The translations under genes and the position numbers were made by a program. From the NCBI RefSeq assembly GCF_037151175.1, contig NZ_JBBCOR010000013.1:18029-82028 (forward strand): 64,000 nt of DNA, in the 5' to 3' direction. Source of the stretch: Asaia sp003994335 (lineage in GTDB: Bacteria > Pseudomonadota > Alphaproteobacteria > Acetobacterales > Acetobacteraceae). Of this stretch, positions 27,305 to 36,484 are shown one piece after another. The notes below the pieces were generated by a model. The model made no database searches, had not been told where the DNA came from, and saw nothing but the letters and a program-made list of their open reading frames with translations. The number at the start of each line of letters is the position of its first letter. The stretch's first letter is position 1.

Positions 27305-28273
27305 GTGACACCCGCACGACGCGTACTTCTGGTCACGGGCCTGTCGGGAGCCGGAAAATCCTCGATCCTGCGTATCCTCGAGGATCTGGGCTACGAGGTG
27401 ACGGATAATCCGCCCCTGACGCTGCTCGACGCACTGGTTGCGCGAAGCGACCAGCCCCTCGCGATCGGGATCGACGTGCGCACGCGCGGTTTCGAGGCCA
27501 GGGCCGTTCTGGGCGCTCTGGCCCAGCTCCGCGCACAGAACGACCTGCTGGTCGAGCTGCTCTACGCCACGGCCGAGACCGATATCCTCCTGCGTCGCTT
27601 CACGGCCACGAGGCGGCGTCATCCGCTCGATAACAGCACAGGCACAGCCCCCGGGCTGGTTGCGAGCATCGACCAGGAAATTGTGCTGCTGGCCCCGCTT
27701 CTGGGGGCTGCCGATCTGGTGATCGACACCTCGGACCTGCCCCCTCATGACCTGCGCCGCCTGATCGAGGCCCGATTCGGCCATCAGAATGATGGCGACT
27801 CGATGACGGTGACGCTGCAATCCTTTGCGTATCCTGCAGGATTGCCCCGCGAGGCCGATCTCGTTTTCGATGCGCGTTTTCTGCGCAATCCGCATTACGA
27901 TCCTGATCTCAAGGCAATGACCGGGCTCGATCCTGTCGTGCGTCAATACGTGAAGCAGGATCCCGATTACGACGTGTTCCTGTCCAGGATCCTCGATCTA
28001 CTGAAACTTGTACTGCCTCGTTTCGTCGCCGAAGGGAAGAAACATGCGACCGTTGCGGTGGGATGCTCGGGTGGTCAGCACCGTTCTGTAACACTTGTTG
28101 AAGAGATCGCAGCGACGTTGGGCAGCTCTGACGACATTACACTCTTGTCAGACGGACCGATCGTCGTCATGCATCGAGAACTGGCACGTCAGGGACGCAG
28201 CTCATGGAGATGGGTACGCGCGCCCCAGCAACGTGCGGTACCGGATGAACAGATACGGACAGAGCCGTCTTGA
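27305..28273 (+). CDS. rapZ: RapZ-family nucleotide-binding protein
   Basis: 322 residues from GTG with AGGAG upstream. Walker A TGLSGAGKSS lies at the N-terminus. The C-terminal domain has VAVGCSGGQHRSV, typical of RapZ/YvcJ. In enterobacteria RapZ guides RNase E to a small RNA of the glucosamine pathway; in Alphaproteobacteria its role is less clear, and its constant pairing with HprK and PTS genes suggests a regulatory link. It begins 46 bp after hprK. Confidence 0.92.
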   Translation: MTPARRVLLVTGLSGAGKSSILRILEDLGYEVTDNPPLTLLDALVARSDQPLAIGIDVRTRGFEARAVLGALAQLRAQNDLLVELLYATAETDILLRRFTATRRRHPLDNSTGTAPGLVASIDQEIVLLAPLLGAADLVIDTSDLPPHDLRRLIEARFGHQNDGDSMTVTLQSFAYPAGLPREADLVFDARFLRNPHYDPDLKAMTGLDPVVRQYVKQDPDYDVFLSRILDLLKLVLPRFVAEGKKHATVAVGCSGGQHRSVTLVEEIAATLGSSDDITLLSDGPIVVMHRELARQGRSSWRWVRAPQQRAVPDEQIRTEPS

Positions 28274-28349
28274 TAACGTCGTCGGATGACCAATATGTCA
28301 TGGGTTCGCCCCTGAAAGGGCGCTACGTACCCCATGAAGGAATGCCCCG

Positions 28350-28850
28350 ATGATCGGGATCGTTCTTGTTACACACGGCTCTCTCGCTCAGTCTCTTCTT
28401 GAAATCGTCACCCATGTTGTCGGGCCTCAGCCCCAGATCGCGGTGATGGGCATCATGCCCGACGACGATGTCGTTACCGCCCGCGCCCTGCTCGAGACGG
28501 CGATCAGCGCCGTAGATACCGGAGATGGCGTTCTCCTCCTGACCGACATGTTTGGCAGCACCCCCTCCAATCTTGCCCTCTCCCTGCGTCAGGAAGGGCG
28601 CGTGGAGGTTCTGGCCGGGGTGAATGTGCCGATGCTCGTGAAACTGGCCAAGACCCGCTGCACGCGCAGTCTGGCCGAATGCGCCGAGCTGGCCACAATG
28701 GCAGGGCGCAAATATATCGCGGCTGCCTACCAGCTACCGGCTTCATGTTTGCAGGGCGGTAAAAGCTGTGAAATGGTGGTCAATACGACCATGAGCTATG
28801 TCCCTCCCATTACCCCTCTTCTGACGCCCCTGCGTCAGGCCGCCCGATGA
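28350..28850 (+). CDS. PTS EIIA component, mannose/fructose-type
   Basis: 166 residues with AAGGA upstream. IGIVLVTHGSLAQSLLE contains the phosphorylatable His9. GVLLLTDMFGSTPSNLAL is the second family signature. The C-terminal tail of about 35 residues is longer than the bare EIIA domain. No EIIB, EIIC or EIID gene is in the window, so the protein probably signals rather than transports. Its stop overlaps the HPr start (ATGA). Confidence 0.92.
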   Translation: MIGIVLVTHGSLAQSLLEIVTHVVGPQPQIAVMGIMPDDDVVTARALLETAISAVDTGDGVLLLTDMFGSTPSNLALSLRQEGRVEVLAGVNVPMLVKLAKTRCTRSLAECAELATMAGRKYIAAAYQLPASCLQGGKSCEMVVNTTMSYVPPITPLLTPLRQAAR

Positions 28851-29131
28851 GTGCAGGCCCGACGCTGGAGCGCGATGTGACCATCGTCAACCGGCTCGGC
28901 CTTCATGCCCGCGCCGCAGCAAAATTCGTGACTCAGGCGGAGCGCTTTGATGCGACCGTCGAGGTGAGCCGTCATGATCAGAGCGTATCGGCCCTGTCGA
29001 TCATGGGGCTGATGATGCTCGGAGCCGGTCGCGGCGAGATGGTCCGGATTTCGGCTAGCGGAGCGCAGGCCGCTGCCGCGATCGAGGCGCTTTGCGCTCT
29101 CGTCGCGGATGGTTTTGGTGAACGTGATTAA
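28847..29131 (+). CDS. Phosphocarrier protein HPr
   Basis: 94 residues. NRLGLHARAAAKF contains the EI-phosphorylated His20. SALSIMGLMML holds Ser51, at the place of the regulatory Ser46 that HprK modifies. It overlaps the EIIA gene by four bases, and EI begins within or just after its end, so the three proteins are translationally coupled. Confidence 0.95.
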   Translation: MSAGPTLERDVTIVNRLGLHARAAAKFVTQAERFDATVEVSRHDQSVSALSIMGLMMLGAGRGEMVRISASGAQAAAAIEALCALVADGFGERD

Positions 29132-29180
29132 GCGATTGCGGCGGCCACCGAGCGAAGTGGCCCAGCCAGACGATCAGCCC

Positions 29181-30947
29181 ATGAAAATTCTGCAGGGCGT
29201 TGGCATCTCGCAAGGGGTAGTCATCGCCCGGGCAAGCCTCGCCTATGAGCGCCCACTGCCCGTAATTGAGGCCGTGCCTTCGCTTCTCGGTGCCGAAGCC
29301 GAGCGTGCGCGGCTCGATCAGGCAATTGCGCTCACGCTCAAGCAACTGAGGAAACTGCGCGGTAAACTCGACACGCTCCCGGATGAGGGTCGGATTGAGA
29401 TCGATGCACTGCTCTCTGTCTATGAGCGTATGCTTAATCACTCGCGCCTGGTGCGCGCCGCGCATCGTCGCCTTGCCGAGGACGGCCTGACCGCAGAGGC
29501 TGCGGTTCAGCTCGAAAGTGACGCGCTCGCGACGCAGGCAGGGCCGCAACCGGGCATGCCGGAAGAGGAAATCGAGGGTGCAAAAAGACGCGAGGGCGAA
29601 TTCCGTGAGGTGGCCCGCCGTCTGCTGCGTAATCTCACAGGTGTCTCTTTCCGGGCCTTTTCCGATATCCCAGGTGGCTCGGTACTGGTGGCCGAGCAGA
29701 TACGGCCCGCGGATGCCGCCGTCATCGACCCCAACCGTATCGCCGCCGTCCTCTCGGAGGGCGGGGGCGTAACAGACCATACGGCCATCATGCTACGCGC
29801 GCTCAACGTGCCCGCTGTGCTGGCCGTCCCGACCCTGATCGATCACATGCAGGAAGGCTGCCTTGTGATCGTGGATGGCACAACGGGTCGTGTGGTCCTG
29901 CATCCGGATTCGGCAACGCTGGCCGAGGCTCGCTCGGCCATGGCTGAGGAGGCCCGTGAGCGTAAGGGCATTGGCCGGTTGCGGCGTTTGCCCAGCAGGT
30001 TGGTAAGTGGCGAGGATATCGAGCTTCTGGCCAATGTCGAACTTCCCAATGAGCTTCCCCTGCTGCACCGCAATGGCGCCGCAGGCATCGGATTGCTTCG
30101 CACCGAATTCCTGTTCGATGAGAGCGAGGCTCTGCCGGATGAAGACGGGCAGTATGCGGTCTATGCCCGCCTCGTTGCCGATATGCAGGAGATGACCACC
30201 ACGATCCGTGTGCTGGATTGGGGCGGCGAGAAAGGGTTGGCGCGGCTGAGGCAGCTCGGGATTACGGATGAGCAGGAAGAGGAAAATCCGGCACTCGGCG
30301 TTCGTGGCCTGCGCCTGCTGCTGCGTCATCCCGAAATTCTCGAAGCTCAGCTCTGCGCTATCCTGCGCGCCAGTCTGGAGGGAAAGCTGCGCATCCTCCT
30401 GCCCATGGTGAGTTCGGTCAATGAGGTGTTGGCTACACGGCAGATCTATGAGCGCTGCGCCAAGAGACTACGCCGCAGAGGGGTGAAACTTCCTGCTGAC
30501 TTGCCCCCTTTGGGAGTCATGATCGAGACCCCCGCCGCCGCATTGACGGCCGGTGCGCTTGTGCGTCAGGCGGAGTTTCTTGCGCTCGGGACGAATGACC
30601 TGACCATGTATACGCTGGCAGTCGATCGTTCTTCGGCCATGGGATCGGATCTCTATACAGGGCTCCATCCCGGGCTGCTGAAATTGCTGCGCCTGTCGGT
30701 GGATGAGGCACTGCGCGCCCACAGACCGATCTGTGTGTGTGGCGAGATGGCCTCGGACCCACGCGCCGTGGCGCTCCTGATCGGTATGGGGCTCCGCTCG
30801 TTCTCGATGTCAGCCGCTCTGCTGCCACCCGTGAAGCGGATGATTCGCTCGCTAAGCCTGGACGCGTGCGATGAGCTTTACCGACGCGCGATGCTGGAGG
30901 AAGACCCTCTGGCACTCAGCGCGATGGTCCGACATTTCGCCGTCTGA
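29181..30947 (+). CDS. PTS enzyme I (phosphoenolpyruvate-protein phosphotransferase)
   Basis: 588 residues from ATG 29181, where the family-like opening MKILQGVGISQGVVIARA begins. ATG 29109 and GTG 29118 or 29124 are in frame and would overlap HPr. GGGVTDHTAIMLR carries the active-site His200. ICVCGEMASDP has the catalytic Cys, and GLLRTEFLF and LGTNDLTMYT are PEP-site motifs. There is no GAF domain, so this is plain EI rather than EI-Ntr. It closes the operon; a perfect 10-bp hairpin follows. Confidence 0.93.
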   Translation: MKILQGVGISQGVVIARASLAYERPLPVIEAVPSLLGAEAERARLDQAIALTLKQLRKLRGKLDTLPDEGRIEIDALLSVYERMLNHSRLVRAAHRRLAEDGLTAEAAVQLESDALATQAGPQPGMPEEEIEGAKRREGEFREVARRLLRNLTGVSFRAFSDIPGGSVLVAEQIRPADAAVIDPNRIAAVLSEGGGVTDHTAIMLRALNVPAVLAVPTLIDHMQEGCLVIVDGTTGRVVLHPDSATLAEARSAMAEEARERKGIGRLRRLPSRLVSGEDIELLANVELPNELPLLHRNGAAGIGLLRTEFLFDESEALPDEDGQYAVYARLVADMQEMTTTIRVLDWGGEKGLARLRQLGITDEQEEENPALGVRGLRLLLRHPEILEAQLCAILRASLEGKLRILLPMVSSVNEVLATRQIYERCAKRLRRRGVKLPADLPPLGVMIETPAAALTAGALVRQAEFLALGTNDLTMYTLAVDRSSAMGSDLYTGLHPGLLKLLRLSVDEALRAHRPICVCGEMASDPRAVALLIGMGLRSFSMSAALLPPVKRMIRSLSLDACDELYRRAMLEEDPLALSAMVRHFAV

Positions 30948-30950
30948 AGA

Positions 30951-30975
30951 CGTGACGGGCGCGCAGCCCGTCACG
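30951..30975. terminator. Hairpin between the convergent EI and DUF3597 genes
   Basis: Perfect 10-bp stem CGTGACGGGC / GCCCGTCACG with loop GCGCA, between two convergent stops. No T-run lies on either side. Confidence 0.6.
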
Positions 30976-30983
30976 CAGTCAGA

Positions 30984-31382
30984 TCAGTGACGCAGGTCTT
31001 CAGGGACCTTCCCACCATTCTCGGCCAGTTTCTGCATGACCTGACGGATCAGCCAGACATTCATGGCCGCACTGTCTTCCGTGCTTTCGGTATAATGCAG
31101 TTCCTGAGCGAGGTGCTTGCGTGCTTCCAGCGAACTGTCCATGTCGAGCAGCTTCAACAGATCGACGATGGACGTGCGCCAGTTTAGGGTCTGGCCCTTC
31201 TCTGCCTGCAGGCGGGACAAAACCGCGTCGACATCGACCGGGGCGCTGGGCGCCGAGGGAACGGAAGACGCCGCCGCAGGCACGGCGTCGCCTGATGCGG
31301 CAGCCCCGCCTGCCGATCCACTGGCCGGAGCCGCCTCCGCATGGCCAAAGATCTTCGTCATGATGGTGCTGAATATACCCAT
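30984..31382 (-). CDS. DUF3597 domain protein
   Basis: 132 residues from ATG 31382 (MGIFSTIMTKIFG), which has AGGAAC upstream; the frame upstream is non-coding. An amphipathic N-terminus precedes an Ala/Ser/Pro-rich linker (about residues 17-50). The DUF3597 domain follows: VDVDAVLSRLQAEKGQ, LNWRTSIVDLLKLLDMDSS and ARKHLAQELHY. The family is related by fold to a YidB/LysM-like helical domain of unknown function. Confidence 0.85.
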   Translation of the reverse strand: MGIFSTIMTKIFGHAEAAPASGSAGGAAASGDAVPAAASSVPSAPSAPVDVDAVLSRLQAEKGQTLNWRTSIVDLLKLLDMDSSLEARKHLAQELHYTESTEDSAAMNVWLIRQVMQKLAENGGKVPEDLRH

Positions 31383-31731
31383 AAATGCCTGTTCCTGTGT
31401 TACGGCTCTGACGACAAATGCCAGGTTGGCGTCGGCGTTGAGCGGCAATCGTGTCAGGCGCTGCCATCCGCCCGGCATGGAGACCGACAGAGCGCGATGC
31501 CGCAGACCGTGACACGACCATTACGTTCGGTAACGAAAAGTGACGTGTTGCATTTATGCATCACAATTCGCTCGAACCATCTTATCGCCCGAGGCCGCAA
31601 AAGGTTTATTCCTTGCCTGTGCTTTTCAGAGCACAGATTGCGCCCTGCTTGCCCGATTGCTGCCCCCCCTATCGCCGGATAAGCGAAGTCCCTCACTTAT
31701 TTAGAGACGCTTAGGCCAGGGATCATCGCGC

Positions 31732-32562
31732 GTGCTGCATACGGGACCAGATGTTCATTTCATTTCCGGACTGCCCCGCTCCGGATCAACCCTTCTCTCA
31801 TCCCTTCTGAGCCAGAATCCGGCTCTGATAACCTCAGGACGCACCTCACCCGTTGCACCGATGATCCTGCGTGTTTCCTCCCTCATGGCAGAGGGTGATC
31901 ATGCGAGTGATTTCGATCCCACGCGTCGCGACCGCGTACTGAGGCAGATCGTGAGCAGCTACTATGCGCCTTCCGGTACCCAGCGCATGATCATCGACAC
32001 CCACCGGGACTGGTGTGCGCGGCTGGGGCTGATCGACACAATCTTCCCCCAATCCAAGGTCATTTGCTGCGTACGTGACCCAATCTGGATTCTGGACTCG
32101 CTCGAGCGTCTGATCGTGAGCGATCCGATTCTGTCATCACGACTGGTGCCTATGGCGCGGCGCGCAACCCAGCATGACCGGATTGAGCATCTGCTCTCGC
32201 CCGAAGGCGTCTTCGGCTATGCATGGCGCGTTCTGACCGAAGCCTTCCATGGCCCTTTTGCGCATCGTCTCGTCATAGTGGAATACGACTATCTCGCGCG
32301 ATACCCGAAAGCAGCTCTCGACACGCTGACGCGCGCGCTCGACCTGCCCCCTCATGATTATGATCTCGAGCGCATCGACCAGATCGGCAGTGATGCCTTC
32401 GATGCTTGCCTGTCGACGCCGGGGCTGCATCATCTGCGCCCCAGAGTCAGTCTTGAGCCCAGACGCTGCATTCTTCCTCCCGCCATACAAGAGCGTCTGC
32501 AGGGCGGGATGTTCTGGCGCAGCCCTGAGGCGGCCCCGAGCGGGATACGCATTCTCGCCTGA
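31732..32562 (+). CDS. Sulfotransferase-family protein
   Basis: 276 residues from GTG. HFISGLPRSGSTLLSSLL is the PAPS 5'-phosphosulfate loop, and VICCVRDPIWILDSLERL is the 3'-phosphate-binding segment with Arg-Asp-Pro. The acceptor is unknown; envelope lipids or polysaccharides are usual candidates. It stands alone between convergent or divergent neighbours and has an AT-richer promoter region (31520-31730). Confidence 0.82.
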   Translation: MLHTGPDVHFISGLPRSGSTLLSSLLSQNPALITSGRTSPVAPMILRVSSLMAEGDHASDFDPTRRDRVLRQIVSSYYAPSGTQRMIIDTHRDWCARLGLIDTIFPQSKVICCVRDPIWILDSLERLIVSDPILSSRLVPMARRATQHDRIEHLLSPEGVFGYAWRVLTEAFHGPFAHRLVIVEYDYLARYPKAALDTLTRALDLPPHDYDLERIDQIGSDAFDACLSTPGLHHLRPRVSLEPRRCILPPAIQERLQGGMFWRSPEAAPSGIRILA

Positions 32563-32607
32563 AGACCCATCCCGCGCAGAAGGATCGGGAGCCAGAAAGC
32601 GGCGGCG

Positions 32608-33606
32608 CTAATAGACCAGCACAGTCTTGCCGATGCTTGTACCGCTCTCGCTTTCCTCATGCAGGCCGCGCAAAATGCCGGCGTTCAGACCCTGGGCGCG
32701 TTTATGATCGGTCGGCACGATTGCCCCTGCCTGCACGAGCGAGGAAATCTGCTCCAGTATCTCGTGCTGACGCCCCTGATCGGGCGTAGCGAAAAGCGAG
32801 CGTGTGAACATGAACTCCCACGAGATCACCGCGCTCTTGCGCTTGAACCCCATGATATCGAAACTGGCCGGATCATCGATCAGGCTCACATGTCCCTGCG
32901 GCGCGAGAATTTCCTCGTAGAAAGCCTGGTGACGATCGCTGGCCGTGAGCGAGGCGATATGCGTCACCGCATCGAGTCCAAGCGCCCTTATCTGGGCCGC
33001 CATATCGGCGCGGTGATTGATCACATGATGCGCCCCCATACGACGCACCCATGCCTCCGTTTCGGGGCGCGACGCAGTTGCGATCACGGTCAGTCCCGTG
33101 AGCTTGCGCGCGAGCTGGATCAGAATCGACCCAACGCCCCCGGCTCCACCCACGACCAGCAGAACGCCCTCGGTCAGACTGGTAACCCCCATGCGGTCGA
33201 AGAGCATTTCCCACGCCGTCACGCCTGTCAGGGGGAGCGATGCAGCCTGCCCCCAGTCAAGACCTTGCGGCATATGCCCGACGAGGGTTTCATCGACGCA
33301 TTGAAGCTCGGCATTGCTGCCCTGCCGCATGAGCTCGCCCGCATAGAAAACATGGTCACCAAGTCTGAAAAACGTCACATCCGGGCCAATCGCCTCCACA
33401 ATCCCTGCAGCATCCCAGCCGAGTACGCGCCAGGTCGCGCCTTCGAGCGCACCCGCGCGGCATCGGATCTTCGTGTCAACTGGATTGATCGAGACCGCCT
33501 TGATTCGCACCAGAAGGTCACGCCCCTGAGGCGGCAGGGGGTCGGGGAGGATGATATCCTCAAGGATTTCCGGCGCGCCGGGCGCCTTGTAGCCAACCGC
33601 TTTCAT
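32608..33606 (-). CDS. Quinone-oxidoreductase-like MDR dehydrogenase (zinc-free)
   Basis: 332 residues from ATG 33606 with AGGGGA upstream. KAVGYKAPGAPEILED opens the medium-chain dehydrogenase fold. LGWDAAGIVEAIG, AASLPLTGVTAWEML and VVGGAGGVGSILIQLAR (the NADP site) match the ZADH1/YhdH-like group of zinc-binding alcohol dehydrogenase family proteins. The four structural-zinc cysteines are missing. It likely reduces quinones or enones with NADPH. Confidence 0.87.
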   Translation of the reverse strand: MKAVGYKAPGAPEILEDIILPDPLPPQGRDLLVRIKAVSINPVDTKIRCRAGALEGATWRVLGWDAAGIVEAIGPDVTFFRLGDHVFYAGELMRQGSNAELQCVDETLVGHMPQGLDWGQAASLPLTGVTAWEMLFDRMGVTSLTEGVLLVVGGAGGVGSILIQLARKLTGLTVIATASRPETEAWVRRMGAHHVINHRADMAAQIRALGLDAVTHIASLTASDRHQAFYEEILAPQGHVSLIDDPASFDIMGFKRKSAVISWEFMFTRSLFATPDQGRQHEILEQISSLVQAGAIVPTDHKRAQGLNAGILRGLHEESESGTSIGKTVLVY

Positions 33607-33805
33607 GCACGTTCCCCTTTTGAGACGACTCACCAGGGGGCAAGGCTAACACAGTGCCTCTGTAAGACGCAGCCCTGATCAGAAGGGCAAGGCGGCTCTC
33701 ACAGGAAGGGAACACGCTTCTGCGATGCGCAGCCCGGGCGGGCGCACGCCCCATGCACTTTCCATAAACATCAGGGATGTCTGCGCGCTTGCTGGCGCCC
33801 CCCTC

Positions 33806-34597
33806 TCAGGCTGGGCGTACGAGCTCGTAAAGGGCGACCGCTGCGGCATTCGAGACGTTCAGGCTCTCCATATCACCAGGCATATAGACGCTGGCAATCT
33901 CGTCGCAGCTTTCACGGGTGAGGCGGCGCAGGCCTGCCCCTTCAGCCCCAAGCACGAGAGCGACACGTCGCCCGGCGAAGCCCTGCCCGTTCAGCACCGA
34001 CCCATCGGCATCGAGACCGACCGTCCAGAGGCCTGCGTTCTGGAGCTGCGCGATAATGCGTGAGAGATTGACCTCGCGCAGTACGGGCACGACATCCAGC
34101 GCGCCCGAAGCCGCCTTGGCGAGAGCGCCTCCCTCCTGCGGGGTATTGCGATCCTGCACGACCAGCGCTGCGGCGCCAAAAGCCGCGGCCGAACGCAGGA
34201 TCGCACCGATATTGCGCGGGTCGGTCACTTGATCGAGAATCAGAAGCGGCCCCTCGCGGCTTTCGAGCACCTCATCGAGGAAAGGCGGTGTGAGCGGTTC
34301 GACACGCAGGCATACACCCTGGTGCACGGCGTCACGCTCACACAGATGATCGAGACGTTGGCGCTCCACCACATTGGGGGAGAGACGGATCGGTGCCTGC
34401 TTGGCCTCTAACGCCGAAAGAGCCTCCTTGGTCACCAGCAATTCGTGAACCTGGCGGTCAGGATTACGCAGGGCGGCTTCAACGGCGTGAAGGCCGTACA
34501 TCCAGTAGCCCGAGGCGGTCGAGCGCCCCTCGGATGAGCGTGCGGAACGGCCAGCCGGAGCGCGGGCGGCGGAAGGGCGGGAGGGGCGTTTGGACAT
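33806..34597 (-). CDS. rlmB: 23S rRNA 2'-O-ribose methyltransferase, TrmH/SpoU family
   Basis: 263 residues. A basic, disordered N-terminus (SKRPSRPSAARAPAGRSARS) precedes the substrate-binding domain YWMYGLHAVEAAL. The trefoil-knot methyltransferase follows: ILDQVTDPRNIGAILRSAAAFG, LVLGAEGAGLRRL and IPM-like VYMPGDMESLNVSNAAAVALYE. It is most likely RlmB, acting on G2251 of 23S rRNA; a tRNA target is the alternative. It diverges from tRNA-Tyr. Confidence 0.88.
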   Translation of the reverse strand: MSKRPSRPSAARAPAGRSARSSEGRSTASGYWMYGLHAVEAALRNPDRQVHELLVTKEALSALEAKQAPIRLSPNVVERQRLDHLCERDAVHQGVCLRVEPLTPPFLDEVLESREGPLLILDQVTDPRNIGAILRSAAAFGAAALVVQDRNTPQEGGALAKAASGALDVVPVLREVNLSRIIAQLQNAGLWTVGLDADGSVLNGQGFAGRRVALVLGAEGAGLRRLTRESCDEIASVYMPGDMESLNVSNAAAVALYELVRPA

Positions 34598-34692
34598 CTG
34601 CGCTCTATGGGAGCAACGGCCGTATCATGCAACAAAAATGAAGAATGCCCGTTGACACCAATCCTGATCCGCCATATTCCCCGTCCCGACCT

Positions 34693-34778
34693 GGAGAGAT
34701 GCCCGAGTGGCTAAAGGGGGCGGACTGTAAATCCGCTGGTGTACGCCTACGTTGGTTCGAATCCAACTCTCTCCACCA
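34693..34778 (+). tRNA. tRNA-Tyr (GTA)
   Basis: 86 bases including the encoded CCA. The acceptor stem GGAGAGA pairs with TCTCTCC. The anticodon loop is CTGTAAA, with anticodon GTA. A long variable arm is present, as in class II tRNAs, and GGTTCGAATCC is the T loop. Confidence 0.97.
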
Positions 34779-35305
34779 GGTCCCCTTTCCTGAAAATTAC
34801 ATATTCTCCCGGTAGGTTGATCGCTCTAAAAATGGTCCTGAGGGCCTGTTTGGCGCTGCCTCCTGCCGACTGCAGCGCGCACACTGCAAGGGGTTCTACG
34901 CGCCCTCACGTACCGAGCTCTGCGCCAGCCAAAACCCTCTCGATCCGCCCTCACCGGCCCGACACATTTTCCGATCAAAATGATCCGGAAGTCCCCCGCC
35001 GTATCTGGCGGGCGCTGTCTGCCAAGTCTGGCATGAGCACCCCATGACGATCCGGACGATGCCGCGGATGCATCTTTCAGAAGCGCAACCCGGCGCTAAG
35101 CGGGTGATGACTTCTTCCCCTGCTCGCCTCATCGTCAGACTGCACCCGATTTTACCGGATTGCCGGTTAGAGTCTCAGGCTTCAAACTGATCCCTTCTTT
35201 TCGTCAGGGCATCTCATTCGCGCCCGGCCAAGGCAATCAGGGCGCGCCTCACCCTGGCTGCCGATATCGATCTTTGGAGCCTCCAGATAATGAAATCCTT
35301 TGCCC
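34779..35305. other. Gene-free interval after tRNA-Tyr
   Basis: About 530 bases with no convincing coding frame, no second tRNA and no repeat of the tRNA 3' end seen downstream. The last part must contain the promoter of the nucleoside hydrolase gene. Nothing else is identified. Confidence 0.6.
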
Positions 35306-36484
35306 ATGCCTCGTAACGCCCGCCGCCCGGAAAGATTGAACCGGACCGGACTCAGACGTCTGCCGTCATGGCGTCTGGCTCTGGCCTTTGTGGGTCTGCT
35401 TGCTGGTGCTGGCGCTGCCACCGCCCATGCCGAGCCTCGCAAGGTGATCCTTGATGATGATGGCTTTGCCCTTGCGCAGTGGATGGTCATCAAGGCCCCG
35501 GATGTGCAGGTTCTGGGCGTGACGACTGTCACGGGCGATGCCTGGACGAAGGAAGCCACCGCCGACGCCTTGCGTGGTGTCGAGATTGCGGGACGCCCCG
35601 ACCTGCCCGTCTATACCGGAGCCACCTATCCTCTGGTCAACACGGAGGCTCAGACCGAGCGCTGGGAGGCGCTTTATGGAAAGCTGGTCTGGAAGGGCGT
35701 ATGGATGAAGCACTGGGTGGAACCCACCCTTCAGAAACTCCCGCCTTATCACGGCCCGGACGTGGTTCCCGACCTCCCGCAGGGCAACCCGACCATCAAG
35801 GCGCAGCATGAGCGCGCGGCCGATTTCATGATCGACATGGTGCATCGCTACCCGCACCAGGTGTCGATCATCGCCACGGGGCCGCTCACCAATCTGGCCC
35901 TGGCCCAGCGTCTGGACCCTGAATTCGCCTCCCTGGCGAAAGAACTGGTCTATATGGGGGGCAGCCTCAACCCGCGTCAGACACGCCCGGACGAGGTCGC
36001 CCATCAATTTGCGCGCGAATTCCTCAATGCCCCGCGTCGCGAATTCAACATCCGCTTCGATCCCGAGGGAGCGAGTATTGCCCTGCGCGCTCCCTGGGCC
36101 AGGATCACGATGATCCCGGTGGATCCCTCGACCGACACCGAGTTGACTCCTGCGCTGCTCAAGCGCCTGTCACGCTCTGGCACCCCGGTTGCGCAATCGC
36201 TCAAGACACGCGAGCCCGGCTTCCCCCTCTGGGACGAAATTGCGGCGGCGGTCTGGCTCGATCCAAGCCTGATCACCCAGAAGGCTGAGCTCTATGTGGA
36301 TGTGAACAGCCAGTTCGGCCCCTCCTATGGCGATATCCTCTCCTGGACGCCCGGCTACCAACCGGGTCTGGGCGAAGGAAAGACGATCGTGGTGCAGAAG
36401 ATCGACGTCCCCCGGTTCGAGGATCTGATGGACCGTCTCGTAGCGGCTCCCCAAAAACCCCTCAGTGGCAAGCCACTGCCCTGA
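35306..36484 (+). CDS. Secreted nucleoside-hydrolase-family protein
   Basis: 392 residues from ATG 35306. A long basic N-terminus and hydrophobic core (RLALAFVGLLAGAGAATAHA) form a signal peptide. The fold is of the inosine-uridine nucleoside hydrolase type: VLGVTTVTGD, SIIATGPLTNLALAQRL and LVYMGGS, with NAPRREFNIRFDPEGA replacing the usual E-x-N-x-x-x-D-P-E-A-A loop. The calcium-binding DxDxGxDD motif is altered to LDDDGFALAQ (Asp50-52), lacking the paired Asp that normally follows. Ribonucleoside cleavage in the periplasm is therefore plausible but unproved. Confidence 0.8.
   Translation: MPRNARRPERLNRTGLRRLPSWRLALAFVGLLAGAGAATAHAEPRKVILDDDGFALAQWMVIKAPDVQVLGVTTVTGDAWTKEATADALRGVEIAGRPDLPVYTGATYPLVNTEAQTERWEALYGKLVWKGVWMKHWVEPTLQKLPPYHGPDVVPDLPQGNPTIKAQHERAADFMIDMVHRYPHQVSIIATGPLTNLALAQRLDPEFASLAKELVYMGGSLNPRQTRPDEVAHQFAREFLNAPRREFNIRFDPEGASIALRAPWARITMIPVDPSTDTELTPALLKRLSRSGTPVAQSLKTREPGFPLWDEIAAAVWLDPSLITQKAELYVDVNSQFGPSYGDILSWTPGYQPGLGEGKTIVVQKIDVPRFEDLMDRLVAAPQKPLSGKPLP

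Noticed and set aside
34693..35305. Integrated island at tRNA-Tyr
   Set aside because: No integrase gene, no repeated tRNA 3' end and no mobile genes follow the tRNA.
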